DNA from: Beta vulgaris subsp. vulgaris
Lineage: Eukaryota > Streptophyta > Magnoliopsida > Caryophyllales > Amaranthaceae
Assembly: GCF_026745355.1 (NCBI RefSeq)
Contig: NC_079202.1
Location: 61,200,622 to 61,264,621 of the forward strand
Direction: 5' to 3'
DNA length: 64,000 bases
The notes below the pieces were generated by a model that was not told the DNA's origin, ran no database searches, and saw only the letters and a list, made by a program, of their open reading frames with translations. The position numbers and the translations under genes were made by a program. Below are positions 11,774-23,753 of the stretch, one piece after another (within the stretch, counting starts at the first letter, position 1; every line of letters begins with the position of its first letter).

Positions 11774-14700
11774 ATGGCTTCCTCACCTTCAGAAAACCAC
11801 GAAATCTCCGACGAAACCACCGAAAACACACCATCGCCGGAAAAAATTCCTTCTCCAAAACCTCCACTTCACGTCGGCGATGAAGAATGCAACGGAAACA
11901 ACAACAACAACAACAACATCTCCGCCATTACCGTTGAATACACTTCTACCTCCTCGGAAATTTCCGACGTCGATTTTTCGGAGAAGTTGTTGTCGAGGAG
12001 AATGAGTGCTGACAGTATTTCTTTGGAGACGACGTCGAGATCAGTGTTTCCAAGGCCTTTAAATGCGGTAAACGTTGAGAATTTTCAGGAGGTTAACGGA
12101 AGTAACGGAACACCGAGAAGTGGAGGTGTGGCGAAATCCAACGGTAATATTAATGGAAATCATCAGGTGCCTCCTGTTGTTGATAATTCATTGGTGGAAG
12201 AAGCTTGGGATAGGTTGAGGAAATCTTACGTTTATTATAAAGGTGAACCTGTTGGAACTGTTGCTGCTTTGGATCCTAGTGCTGAAGCTCTGAACTATAA
12301 TCAGGTTTACATTATCTCTTTCTTTCTCTCTCTTCCATGGCGTCGATCATCTGCTCTATAATGTGTTTGTGTGTGTGTGTGTGTTTGAGTTGCATGTTGC
12401 TTGATCGTCTGATGATAATCACATTTTAAGAAAATCTCAACATCTTAATAATGATATGAATATCATACTGTATACGTTTTGGTACAATTTGATGTTGTTT
12501 GTTTAACTTCATTTTGTAAGGTTTTTTGTTCATTATTTTGAGTTGAATAATTTGTTTTTTTTCTTTTAGCATTTTTGGTCCTACTGTATGAATAGGACTT
12601 AGGAGTAGATTTATGTTTATGTTTATATCGTTCTTCATATTTTCTTAGGTTGTGGTTCAAGCTTTTAGTTAATTGGAGTATTATTTTTTTTTTTTTGTTT
12701 ATTGGAGATGTTGTTGATTATTCTTTTGATGTCAGTCATCATTCATAATTTTAAGATTTTTCCAGTTTTTTTGTTTGTTATGGCGCTTAGACTGAAATGA
12801 TCATTCTGTTGTTGTTAGCTGTACGTTATAATTCTGTTTTGAATTTATTGATTTCACAAATATGAAATCATAGTAGGTAATATTGAGAGCAAAAGGATTC
12901 CAATTATGTAGTGTCATTGCAAACGTATGTTATTGGTTGCGCAACAATTTTTGCATGTCATTTAGATGCAATAGACGTGTGTTTTTTCATTGTAATTAGT
13001 GGATCGGAAAGCGTAAACTAGTATAAACTGCGCAATTGAATATATGCTACTTTGATAAACTGTAATTAGCTAATATAATCAGTTGCTCAAGGAGTTTAAC
13101 AGTTGAATATTTTAGTTGAGGTGGTGCTGATCTTATATAAAGAGTAAGGAAAAGGTTTACAAATAGATTGGTCGAGCTATCACTAATTTAATTTGAGGTT
13201 GAATTAACCACATTCTTATCATTGATATGATTCCTGTAAAGTTATGTTCGTAATTTAATACTGAATGTTAATTCTGATATTAGAGAATGTACTGTTGCTG
13301 GTATTAATCTGTTTCTCTGGCTTATTTATATTGCGTTGTTATAGGAACTTTTGCCTGAATAATTCATTTTGTGCTGGCCGGCTTTGTCGACTTGTCGTTC
13401 ATGTATGCAAAACTTGGGGGATTTGTGCAAAAAGTTGAATATGTTGGATGAAATTGAAAATCTATCAGATACAGCTTTTTGCTTAAATCCTTTCTCAGTA
13501 AATCTTGGACAAGGAACTTCTTAAATTGGATCCTGAAAATTGTACATGACAAGATTGCATACAAAATTAATTTGGATAATGTAGTTCACTACTGCATGAA
13601 TGCCCAAGCCCAAGGGAGTTTATCACAATAATCAGCCCACTTCCTTTGAATGGCTAGAAACATATTTGTATTATACTTCGAGAGCATGCTTTTTTTCGAT
13701 ACTTGAATGATGAAGTTGATGATGGACTGGACAAGCATGCTGTAAATTTGGACTTCTCAGCTTGACTAAAGCAGATGTAATGTGGACAGCTTGTAGCAGG
13801 TTTTCCCCTGATTTGATAATATCGGCCTTCGATCCCTTACATGTGCAACCTGATGCAGAACTTGGCTTGTTTACAATGTTGTTATTCTTGGGGTACCCTT
13901 ATTCTTGCCTGAATCATTCATGTTCCAATGGATTCCTTTGTCATTCATGTATCTAGTAGCTCTAGGAGATTGTCAAGTTACGAAAATTTATTTGAGATGC
14001 ACTTGTCTAAGATTTCACTCAAGTTTATTGGTCACATGGAACTCATTTTGTGGATCCCAGTGAATCGCAATTGACAAGCAAGATCATATAGGGATTTCTT
14101 TTATACCAATAGTACTAAAATCTGTATATGTTTTGGTTCTCTGAAATGGTGCCAAACCATTTAAGTTCTCTAACATCAGACTCGAGTATTTATCCAGCGT
14201 TGGACTTTGATATTATTGAGTAAAAGTGTGAGGATTTGCATATATTGATTTCTGTGCTTCCACTGGAATTCTTGCAGGTTTTCGTAAGGGACTTCTTTCC
14301 TAGTGCGCTAGCTTGCCTAATGAAAGAACCCCCTGAGGCTGATATTGTGAAGAACTTCTTGCTGAAAACCCTCCATCTTCAAGGCCGTGAAAAAAAGATT
14401 GATAATTTTACTCTTGGAGAAGGGGTGATGCCAGCAAGCTTCAAGGTTCAGAAAGATGAGAAATATGAACGTGTGAAGGAAACTCTGGAAGCTGATTATG
14501 GTGGCACCGCAATTGGAAGAGTTGCGCCTATGGATTCTGGGTTTTGGTGGATAATTTTGCTGAAGTCATATGTCAAACGCACAAGAGACCACTCAATTAC
14601 AGACATGCCTGAAGTGCAGAAAGGCATTAAATTGATCCTTAACCTCTGCCTCTCTGATGGTTTTGACACTTTCCCATCACTACTTTGTGCAGATGCATGC

Positions 14701-16208
14701 TGTATGATTGATAGAAGGATGGTAAGTTTCTATTTCAACCTTTCCTTTTCTTCTTGCATTGTGTTGAATAGATTTGTACATGAATGTGGATCCTTAGCAT
14801 GAGATGGCTTCTGGTTTTTCTTTTTTCTTTCGAACCAGTAATTGGTAGCATTAAACTAACCAGCACAATAAAACTATAAAAGACTAAACTTCATATGTTT
14901 CAGAGTAACTCTCTTTTAATAGCATCTTTCTAGTTCGATGACCTATGATTAATATAGGAATGCTTCTGATCAATTCAGAAACCTTCATATTGATCAATAG
15001 TATATATTCTGTAGTTAATAGAACCAACGAAAATGTAGCTGGTCTTCATTATTATTAATTTGCCATATATGAAATTCTTCATGTACAGAAGTAAATTCAT
15101 TTTTGCTTCCTTCTATATGTTGAACTACTGAGCAGGGAATATATGGGTATCCAATTGAGATTCAAGCTCTTTTCTTTTTTGCACTAAGATGTGCCAAAGA
15201 TATGTTGAAAGAAGGGTCTGACAACAAAGAATTGCTGGACAAGATCATTGAAAAGATCAAAGCACTAAGTTTTCACATTCGAACCTACTACTGGCTTGAT
15301 TATACCCAGCTGAACAATATATATCGTTATCGAACAGAAGAATACTCTCATACTGCTCTAAACAAGTTCAATGTAAGCCCAGAATCAATCCCTGATTGGC
15401 TGTTCGAGTTCATGCCCTTAAAAGGAGGTTATTTCATTGGCAATGTCAGCCCAGCTCGGATGGACTTCAGGTGGTTCTTACTTGGGAACTGTATTGCCAT
15501 CTTAAGCAGTCTCGCTACACCAGATCAAGCATCAGCAATAATGGACTTGATTGAGGCGCGTTGGAGTGAACTGATTGGAGAGATGCCTTTGAAAATCACT
15601 TATCCCGCTCTTGAGGGTAACGACTGGAACATTGTCACAGGGTATGATCCCAAGAATACTCGGTGGAGTTACCACAATGGTGGATCTTGGCCAGGTAAAT
15701 TTCCTGATGCAATAAAAGATTTGCGAAAATCATGTCGCATACTCAAATGTAGATCCTGGTATCACTCATGTTGCATATGAAGTTGTGAACAGAACACAGC
15801 ATAGCAGCAATTTTCTGTGAGGCGCATTTCTTATGGTATTATAGGCAAGTAAATGTCATGCTTAATTTTAAATAGACTTGCTCTGTTGCTCATATATATA
15901 TTCCAGTTCTGCTGTGGTTGCTGATATCTGCATGCATCAAGACCGGGAGGCCTCAGACAGCGAAGAATGCCATAGAATTGGTGGAGAAACGTCTAGCCAA
16001 AGATGGGTGGCCAGAGTACTATGATGGGAAGACAGGCCGCTACATCGGAAAGCAAGCAAGAAAGTACCAGACATGGAGCATTGCTGGCTACCTGGTTGCC
16101 AAGAAGATGATTGAAAATCCAGCCAATCTTCTGCTGGTGTCGCTCGATGAGGACAAGACAATTACCAAGCCTAAGCTCACTCGCTCTGCCTCATGGAGTG
16201 CTAGCTAG
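11774..16208 (+). CDS. Alkaline/neutral invertase (GH100)
   Basis: Four exons: 11774-12304, 14278-14721, 15136-15694 and 15907-16208, giving 611 residues. The protein hydrolyses sucrose to glucose and fructose at neutral pH, usually in the cytosol for members without a transit peptide; none is obvious here. The N-terminal ~140 residues are a variable Ser/Asn-rich region. The GH100 barrel follows, with [34 protein letters not shown] (spanning the first splice), [11 protein letters not shown] (catalytic Asp region), [25 protein letters not shown] and GWPEYYDGK (catalytic Glu region). It ends SASWSAS. One oddity: the segment usually read as HEWRIVTG in relatives is NDWNIVTG here. Intron 1 is 1973 bp and contains a GT microsatellite near 12363-12385. 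The A/N-Inv subgroup was not determined. Confidence 0.93.
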
Positions 16209-16547
16209 CTAGCTACTAGCTAGTGTCATCTTCTTTCCACTTCATGGGTTCGTTTTCTGAAACATTACTGCAAACTGCTAACTACAGGATATCAGGATAT
16301 ACTATAAAGCTGTAAATAAGGACTAGGGAGACACTCAGATGTAGAAGGTAAAATCAGTATGTAATTTTTGTCATTTTTTGACAGGGACTCTTCACCTTGT
16401 TATTGCCTTATTGGGTATTCCATGCATCAATTGATTAAAAACGCGTCGTTACGAGATAAAAGTATATGCACAATCTTGCTCCTTTTACTCTAGTTATGTA
16501 CTTATGCTGGACTATAACTTACCAAATAAGTAATTTTCAAAAAGGTT
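16209..16547. other. Invertase 3' region
   Basis: This is the 3' UTR and spacer between the invertase stop codon and the target duplication of the copia element. Nothing else is recognised. Confidence 0.5.
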
Positions 16548-16552
16548 AAATG

Positions 16553-16795
16553 TGTTGTGAGAAATAGAGAGAGAAGTTATGCAAGTAGAGAGAGTTTTGT
16601 ATATTGAAGTATTTTGATCTGATGCACATATGTAAATCTTACGCTTACATATTTATAGTGGTAAATTATACCACTGTTTACATATAGTAGAGTAGTAGGG
16701 CGGTAAAAAATTGTTGCATTGCATTGAATGTTGATGGGCATTGTCAAAGTTGGTATGCTCCAAAGTCCAACCTGACAGTCACAACTGTTGCAACA
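16553..16795 (-). repeat. 3' LTR of the copia element
   Basis: 243 bp, beginning TGTTGTGAG and ending GTTGCAACA on the plus strand, with the TG...CA borders of LTRs. By eye it differs from the other LTR at three positions (near 16571, 16652 and 16708). Confidence 0.95.
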
Positions 16796-16804
16796 CTCCC
16801 CCTT
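16796..16804 (-). other. Polypurine tract of the copia element
   Basis: On the minus strand AAGGGGGAG immediately precedes the 3' LTR, the standard position and composition of the plus-strand DNA priming site. Confidence 0.8.
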
Positions 16805-16950
16805 GAATGTCAGTGTTGGTTCTATGTTTTATATGCTTTTGATATACTGCCTCATTAAAAACCTTGTCAGGAAAAACCCGGTGGGATAAAAACCTGATCG
16901 AAGGGAAAAAGAGTGCAGCGCATATAATACTCCCCTGAATCTAGCATATA

Positions 16951-19900
16951 TCACGAGAGATGCATTCCAATTTTTCGGACTAATTCTTCAAATTTCTTCG
17001 CCGGAAGAGATTTGGTGAATAAATCTGCAAGATTCTCACATGATTGGATTTGTCGGTGTTGATCGTCCCTTCCTTTTGGAGGTCATGAGTGAAGAAGAGC
17101 TTTGGTGATAAATGTTTAGTTCTGTCTCCTTTGATGTACCCTTCGCTTACTTGGGTGATGCATGCAGTATTGTCTTCGTAGATGATAGTTGGATTTGTTG
17201 TTATTGTTCCATCCCGCATTCTTCTTGGATATTCTTGATCATTGACCTTAGCCATACACATTCCCTTCCAGCTTCATAAAGAGCAATTAATTCCGCATGA
17301 TTTGATGATGTGGCCGTCAAAGTCTGCTTTGTAGATTTCCAAGATATTGCAGTACCTCCATAAGTGAATACATATCCGGATTGAGACTTAGCCTTTTGTG
17401 GGTCTGAGAGGTAGCCAGCATCTGCATATCCAATGAGTGACGCATTTGGTCTTGACTGATAGAATAATCCGAGATCTTGTGTTCCTCGAAGATAACGTAA
17501 TAAGTGTCTGACTCCATTCCAATGTCTCTTGGTTGGTGCATTGCTGTATCTAGCTAACAAGTTTACTGAAAAAGCTATGTCAGGTCGAGTATTGTTAGCC
17601 AAGTACATTAAAGCACCAATTGCACTTAGATATGGTACTTCAGGACCAAGAATCTCTCGTTTTCTTCTCGTGGTCTGAATGGATCATCTTTCTCATTCAG
17701 GGAACGCACTACCATTGGAGAACTTATTGGGTGGGCTTTGTCCATGAAAAAACGTTTCAGGATTTTTTCTGTATAGTTTGATTGATGGACAAAAATCCCA
17801 TTTCTTAGATGTTCCATTTGCAGGCCAAGGCAAAATTTTGTCTTCCCGAGATCTTTCATCTCAAATTCTTTCATCAAGTATTTTGCAGTCGCTTCAAGTT
17901 CTCTAGGAGTTCCGATAATGTTCAAATCATCGACATATACAGCAATGATCGCGAATCCTGATTTAGATCGCTTAATGAAAACACAGGGACTGATTTGATT
18001 ATTTTTGAATCCTTCTTTCAATAGGTATTCACTAAGACGATTATACCACATTCTTCCAGATTGTTTTAACCCATAGAGTGATTTTCTCAATTTTATTGAG
18101 AACATCTCTTTGGGCATGCAATTTTCTGGTAGTTTTAGTCCTTCAGGAACTTTCATATAAATATCTGTGTCAAGTGAGCCATACAAATATGCGGTCACTA
18201 CATCCATCAATCTCATTTGCAATCCTTTCGAAACTGATAAACTTACCAGAAATCTTAGTGTAGTTGCATCGACTACTGGAGAATATGTCTCATCATAAAA
18301 TCCCTGGCATTTGCGAGAAGCCTTGGGCTACTAATCTTGCCTTATATCTAGTAACCTCATTTTTCTCATTTCGTTTTCTCACGAATACCCATTTGTACCC
18401 AACTGGTTTTACACCTTTTGGTATTTGGGTTATTTGACCGAATACTTCACGTTTTTCAAGTGATCTCAATTCTGCTTGAATTGCCTCTTTCCATTTTGGC
18501 CAATCTTTTCTACGGCGACATTCATCAACTGTATTTGGCTCTACATCATTTTCATCGTATGTCATTTCAACCGCTATCGAGTAAGCAAAAATTTCATTCA
18601 AGACAACATCTTTTCGATTCCATTGTCTCTTTGTAGAAACATAATTAATTGAAGTTTCATTGTTGTCTACGCTTTCATGTTCCTTTTCTTCTGGAACACG
18701 TTTCTCTTCATTTTTGTTTTCATCATGCTCTGTTGGGAGATTTATATTAATTTCGTTCGTTGTCTCCCCTTGCCTTTTCATTTTTCTCGGTTTTAAATCT
18801 TTAGAACCGGGTGGTCTGCCACGTTTTCGACGTGCTATTGACTCATTTTCAATTGCCTTATTGTCATTAGGAATTTCAATCCGTTCCGGAGCATTCGCAG
18901 CAGGTACATGTGACTTTGTCACTTTCTTAGAATCTGTGAATGCATCTGGCAATTGGTTTGCAATACTTTGCAGATGAACAATTTTCTTGACTTCTTGTTC
19001 ACATGAATTTGTTCTCGGGTCCAGAAACGACATTTGCGATGCGTTCCATGTAATTTCCGATTTTATATTTTGTGGGTCCACTTTCTCTCCCCCTAAGGAT
19101 GGGAATACCGACTCATTAAAATGACAGTCGGCAAATCGAGCCGTAAATAGATCACCAGTTGTTGGCTCTAAATATTTGATAATTGATGGAGATTCAAATC
19201 CAACATATATTCCCATCCTTCTTTGTGGACCCATTTTAGTACGTTGGGGCGGAGCAATAGGTACATGTACAGCGCACCCAAAAATTCTCAAATGTGAGAT
19301 ATTCGGTTCTCGACCAGATACTAATTGTAATGGTGAGAATTTGTGATAGGCTGTCGGCCTTAATCTTATCAATGTTGCCGCATGTAATATAGCATGACCC
19401 CAAGTAGTAGATGGCAATTTTGACCTCATTATTAATGGTCTTGCAATTAATTGTAGTCTTTTGATTAATGATTCAGCAAGACCATTTTGTGTATGTACAT
19501 GAGGTACAGGGTGCTCAACAATAATCCCAATAGACATGCAATAGTCATTAAATGTTTGGGATGTAAATTCCCCAGCATTGTCTAATCTTATTTTCTTTAT
19601 TGTATGATCTGGGAATTGAGTTCTTAATCGAATTATTTGAGCCAAAAGTTTTGCAAATGCAACATTTCTGCTTGACAGAAGGCTCACATGTGACCATCGA
19701 GTAGAGGCATCAATTAATACCATGAAATAACGAAATGGTCCACATGCAGGATGAATAGGCCCACAAATATCTCCTTGAATTCTTTCTAAAAACATTGGAG
19801 ATTCAGTGGCAATCTTATTTATAGATGGCCTGATTATCAATTTGCCAAGTGAGCATGCAGAGCATGTTAATTCATTTGACCGAGGAATTTTGACATTCTT

Positions 19901-20452
19901 TATAGAGTGTCCATTGAGTTTTCAATGATTCTATGCATCATTCCTGTGCCAGGATGGCCTAATCGGTCATGCCATAGAGTAAATGATTTTCTATTATCTA
20001 ACTTCTGGTTAGATATCATATTAATTTCAATCGGACGTATATCTATGCGATATAGTCCCGAGGAAATTGCTGGCAATTTTTCATAGATGTATTTCTTGCC
20101 GTTTTTCTCTGCCGTTAGGCATATGAATTCCTCTTTGTTCACCGTCATTGTTTCCAAATGGTAACCATTCTGACGTACATCTTTGAAACTTATGAGGTTC
20201 CTTCGAGATTTACTCGAATATAATGCGTCATTAATTATCAATTTTGTCCCATTTGGAAATATAATGCAAGCTTTTCCAGAGCCTTCAATTAGCTTGGCTG
20301 TCCCAGAAATTGTACTAACATTTGCTTGGAATATTGTAAGTTTTGAAAAATACTCTTTATTTTTCAATATGGTGTGTGTTGTCCCACTGTCCAGGAGACA
20401 TTGTTCTTTAATTCCAACTTCTGATGAATTCATATCTTCATAAATAATAAAT
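16951..20452 (-). pseudogene. Copia pol: protease, integrase, reverse transcriptase, RNase H (frameshifted)
   Basis: Segments in order: aspartic protease with CLLDSGTTHTI (near 20400); GAG-pre-integrase LWHDRLGHPG (near 19970); integrase zinc finger and DDE core with GDICGP, RLDNAGEF and NGLAESL; RT with YKWVFVRKR, KARLVAQGF and the YVDD box in AVYVDDLNIIG (near 17930); RNase H with GYADAGYLSD and YEDNTACI, ending in FTKSLPAKKFEEL. The frame is broken near 19920 (pre-integrase to integrase), 18300 (in RT, apparently two bases missing), 17640, 17215 and 17045. The residues themselves remain well conserved, which points to recent decay or assembly error. Confidence 0.9.
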
Positions 20453-20564
20453 ACGATGATTAGTATAAGAAAAATACGTATTTTTATTAATAATAAAGGA
20501 ACAAATACATGAAAGTGGATATTGAAGCAGTTGAAATAAACTAAGCACATTAATCGATTGTGAT

Positions 20565-21631
20565 CTAAACAAACTTATTTTCAACTTCAGCATCATCCAT
20601 AAAAAAATCTGAAACATCAAGGCTGGGCATGGATGTAGTGGCTTCATTAACAAAGTTTGCTTCAGCATTTTTTCCTTTGTTTTTTATTGAAGCTTGATAT
20701 AGATCTACCAAATGTTTGGCAGTACGACATGTGCGGCCCCAGTGCCCGGTCATGCCACATCTATGGCAAGTATCATTTCCTTTATAGGACGTCTGCCTTT
20801 GATTTCCAGATGATTGTCCCCAATTTTTATCAGAATGTTTAAAATTATTATTTCTTGGGGAAAATCGGCCTCTTCCACGTCCACGCCCTCGGCCACGGTA
20901 ATTACCACGTCCTCTCCCACGACCGTTGTAATTACCGCGTCCACCACTATGTATAGCATTTGCTTCTGGTGGATTAGAGCTTTCTATACATTTATCTCAT
21001 GAGTGGCTGAAGACCCCGTAGGTCTAAGATTATGATTTTTCAGCAAAAGATCATTATTTTGTTCAGCCACAAGTAGTACTGAGATTAGCTCAGAGTACTT
21101 TTTGAAAGCTCTGAACCTGTATTGTTCTGCCAATATGATATTAGAGGCGTGGAAAGTGGAGAGCGTTTTGTTTATCATTTGCTCTTTCGTGATGGGATGA
21201 TCACAATATCTTAACAATGATACAATTCTAAACAATGTTGAATTGTAATCACTGACCGTTTTAAAATCCTGGAACCTCAGATTGGTCCAGTCATAATGTG
21301 CCTTTGGGAGAAGCACATTTTTGTGATGCCCATATCTTTCATTTAGGCTATCCCATAGTTCTTTTGGATCATCCACAAGTAGATATTCACTTTTTAAACT
21401 TTCATGTAAATGATGTCTTAGGAGGACTAAGGCTTTTGCCTTTTCTTGTACAGTCGCAATTTTAACTGATGCGGCTGTTGTAGTTGCATCCCCTTGTTGG
21501 GTTGTCACATCTTTAATTGTATGTTCCAGTCCTTGGGCCTTTAAATTCATTTGGGCGTCCACCGTCCATTCTAAAAACTTTTGCCCAGATAGATCTAGTA
21601 TGTTAAATTGTCTTTTCACTAGATCTCCCAT
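20565..21631 (-). pseudogene. Copia gag with zinc knuckle (one frameshift)
   Basis: It starts at MGDLVKRQFN (21631); the longer open frame upstream is a hydrophobic artefact of the leader. The body matches copia gag (LWDSLNERYGHHK, YDWTNLRFQDF). A one-base loss near 20990 moves the frame. The continuation is an Arg/Gly-rich stretch and a CCHC knuckle CHRCGMTGHWGRTC (about 20730-20772), ending at 20565. Function in the family: capsid formation and RNA packaging. Confidence 0.85.
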
Positions 21632-21921
21632 TCTTTTGACTACAAATAGGTAAATATTTGAAATTAGTAATGATGATAAATCACATATATATATTATCTC
21701 CCCCTGATTTATATCATTATTATTATAGATAAATAATACAAAAAAAAAAAAAATAGCGTACAACAATAATGAAGCTAAGCAAAAAAACAAGAAAATACCA
21801 AAAATAGAAACAAAATACAACAAGTGAATAAACAAAAAAAACTTCCTAAAATGCACTTAAAAAAAAATGATATTCATGTGCATTTTTCTCCATTCTTCCG
21901 GGGGAAATTTTTTTTTGTCTC

Positions 21922-22068
21922 CTATTTATGTATTAGGAGATATATCATTAATGCCATGAGGAGGAAAAAGAAACCGGCTATAAGAAATAAGTAGAGTTTT
22001 ATTTTCCTAAAATCCTCTTCAAAAGAGGAAGATGAGGGTGGAGGACGGTTGTCGTCGGCGTTAAACAT
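21922..22068 (-). CDS. Leader ORF: 48-aa single-span membrane protein inside the copia element
   Basis: The ATG sits in a GCCACCATGT context at 22068 and the stop is TAG at 21922. The N-terminal half is acidic and Pro/Ser-rich (MFNADDNRPPPSSSSFEE); the C-terminal half is a hydrophobic helix of about 20 residues (YLFLIAGFFFLLMALMIYLL) ending IHK. It lies between the primer-binding site and gag, where copia elements normally carry no gene. I do not recognise it. It could be a chance ORF, but the start context, composition and clean membrane segment argue for looking. No conserved relative is known to me. Confidence 0.4.
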   Translation of the reverse strand: MFNADDNRPPPSSSSFEEDFRKIKLYLFLIAGFFFLLMALMIYLLIHK

Positions 22069-22537
22069 GGTGGCCGGAAGGTTGAGGAAGAAGGAAAAAA
22101 TTTGTGGGTTTAGAGAAAAAAATCGGAAGAAGATAAGGGATATGTGGTGAAAATGGGGATGGTAATCCGCTTTTATAGAGGGTTATCCCTAACTGTGCAG
22201 TTCATATACAGTTAAAAAATATACAACGCAATAAAATTCTAATATTGACAAATATATATTAGAGCATGCTAGTAAATTGGTAATATAATATATGTAACTA
22301 TAAATGCAAAAAAATAGAAGATTAGAGACAATAATATATAATAATGTTCTGAATGCTTGTTCCCTGCATACATACGACATTATTGCACATATAAGACATA
22401 ATAATGCTATCATTTCACTAGGCCGTCCATATAGGTGGCAATAAAAAATTAACTTGTCCATATAGGCGGTTTAAGAGCAGATAAAATAAAATAACGTAAA
22501 TAAAATGTCCTTGCCCTCCATGAAGGTGGCGTTAAAA

Positions 22538-22858
22538 TTATTTGTTTTCTGCGTTAGTAGTATGGTGACGTTTACTACTAGTTTCTTCCTGTTCATCTCT
22601 ATCTCTTTTATTACTGGGAGGTTGATTTTCAGCTGGTTGTATAGGAGGGTTATTATTGGTGTTGGGAACAGGGGTTTGTGGGTTTTCTCTGGTATGAGTA
22701 TTTGTACCGTTGTTACGGTTACTGGGTCGGGGCTGTATTACAGTTCCCCTCGCTGGGTTGGTAGTGAATGGCACATTGTTTCGCTCTATCCAAAAATAAA
22801 TACCCGAGACAGAGACATTGTGTAAAACAATGTTAATCCCGTTACTTTGTTGGTCCAT
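22538..22858 (-). CDS. Leader ORF: 106-aa hydrophilic protein inside the copia element
   Basis: It starts at ATG 22858, about 100 bp downstream (in element orientation) of the primer-binding-like site, and ends at 22538. The first ~35 residues look structured (GIYFWIERNNVPF). The rest is Asn/Pro/Thr-rich and ends with two basic clusters (KRDRDEQEETSSKRHH) that resemble a bipartite nuclear localisation signal. It is intact although gag and pol are broken. I do not recognise the family. An accessory protein of the element is one reading; an unselected ORF in the leader is the other. Confidence 0.4.
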   Translation of the reverse strand: MDQQSNGINIVLHNVSVSGIYFWIERNNVPFTTNPARGTVIQPRPSNRNNGTNTHTRENPQTPVPNTNNNPPIQPAENQPPSNKRDRDEQEETSSKRHHTTNAENK

Positions 22859-22958
22859 TTCGGGTAGTAAAAGGGTTGGGCTTGGAGAAAAAAATTTAAA
22901 CTTAAAAACAAAATGGATGTAAAAATTTTAAAGATACCTTAAAAAAATTTCCGGTAGA

Positions 22959-22976
22959 ACACTCGTGCTGATAACG
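22959..22976 (-). other. Primer-binding-like site of the copia element
   Basis: Directly inside the 5' LTR the minus strand reads CGTTATCAGCACGAG. TATCAG matches the core of the usual plant copia site complementary to initiator tRNA-Met, but the flanks differ from the classical TGGTATCAGAGC. Confidence 0.55.
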
Positions 22977-23219
22977 TGTTGTGAGAAATAGAGAAAGAAG
23001 TTATGCAAGTAGAGAGAGTTTTGTATATTGAAGTATTTTGATCTGATGCACATATGTAAATCTTACGCTTACTTATTTATAGTGGTAAATTATACCACTG
23101 TTTACATATAGTAGAGTAGTAGGGCGGTAGAAAATTGTTGCATTGCATTGAATGTTGATGGGCATTGTCAAAGTTGGTATGCTCCAAAGTCCAACCTGAC
23201 AGTCACAACTGTTGCAACA
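22977..23219 (-). repeat. 5' LTR of the copia element
   Basis: 243 bp, the partner of the copy at 16553-16795, with the same TGTTG...CAACA borders. In element orientation this is the promoter-bearing LTR. Confidence 0.95.
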
Positions 23220-23224
23220 AAATG

Positions 23225-23682
23225 GAGAATTTGTTCTCCATAATCCACGTAAAGGAGTGGAGGAATTGGTGTGGATCTCGCACCAACTGGATTTACCTAA
23301 ATGTTTCAAGCTCACATGTTTAGTAGAGAAACAATTATCCAAATAACCCGACTTCTCAACTTTTATGTTCTAAGTTAATCAAGCATCTCGTGCATGTCTC
23401 ACTGTTGTCCCAGTGTCCTGTTAGTTACCGTTATAGATAAGGGTATATACTATCTTCAAAAATATGGGAAATTTGAGGAAGCAAATTTCAGACTGAACTA
23501 CTCTACTTCTGCACATGAATTTCTATGAGGCTATGATAATTGCTCTTTCGAGTCAAATGCAGTTGGCTTTATTTGGATTCATCTCTTTGGTGTTGTTATA
23601 AAAAGAATAACAAAGTTAGGAACTGGGGTTATTAAATCGATCACAATTCATACAGATGCTAAATATAAAAAAGGGAAAAAAA
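23225..23682. other. Spacer between copia element and tRNA-Gly
   Basis: AT-rich sequence with no ORF or repeat that I can support. Confidence 0.4.
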
Positions 23683-23753
23683 TGCGCATCCGGGGAATCG
23701 AACCCCGGTCAGTACCGTGGGAGGGTACTATGATACCACTACACTAGATGCGC
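23683..23753 (-). tRNA. tRNA-Gly (CCC)
   Basis: A 71-nt cloverleaf on the minus strand. The acceptor stem GCGCATC pairs with GATGCGC; the A box lies in TAGTGTAGTGGTATCA; the anticodon loop CTCCCAC carries anticodon CCC; the T arm is CCGGGGTTCGATTCCCCGG; the discriminator is A. There is no intron. A T-run suitable as a pol III terminator follows downstream (plus-strand AAAAAAA just before 23683). Confidence 0.95.

Larger units (their letters stand above)
16553..23219 (-). mobile_element. Ty1/copia LTR retrotransposon, complete but with broken coding region
   Basis: A 6667-bp element on the minus strand, with 243-bp LTRs at both ends and an exact 5-bp target duplication AAATG (16548-16552 and 23220-23224). 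Reading right to left: 5' LTR, primer-binding-like site, two leader ORFs, gag with a CCHC zinc knuckle, protease, GAG-pre-integrase, integrase, reverse transcriptase, RNase H, polypurine tract, 3' LTR. Integrase before RT places it in Ty1/copia. At least six frame breaks interrupt gag-pol, so this copy cannot make its own proteins, although its LTRs differ at only three positions. It inserted between the invertase and the tRNA-Gly gene. Confidence 0.95.

Noticed and set aside
21632..21856. N-terminal extension of the copia gag ORF
   Set aside because: The 75 residues before MGDLVKRQFN are Phe/Leu/Ile-rich from an A/T-rich leader and do not resemble gag; the downstream Met starts the conserved text.
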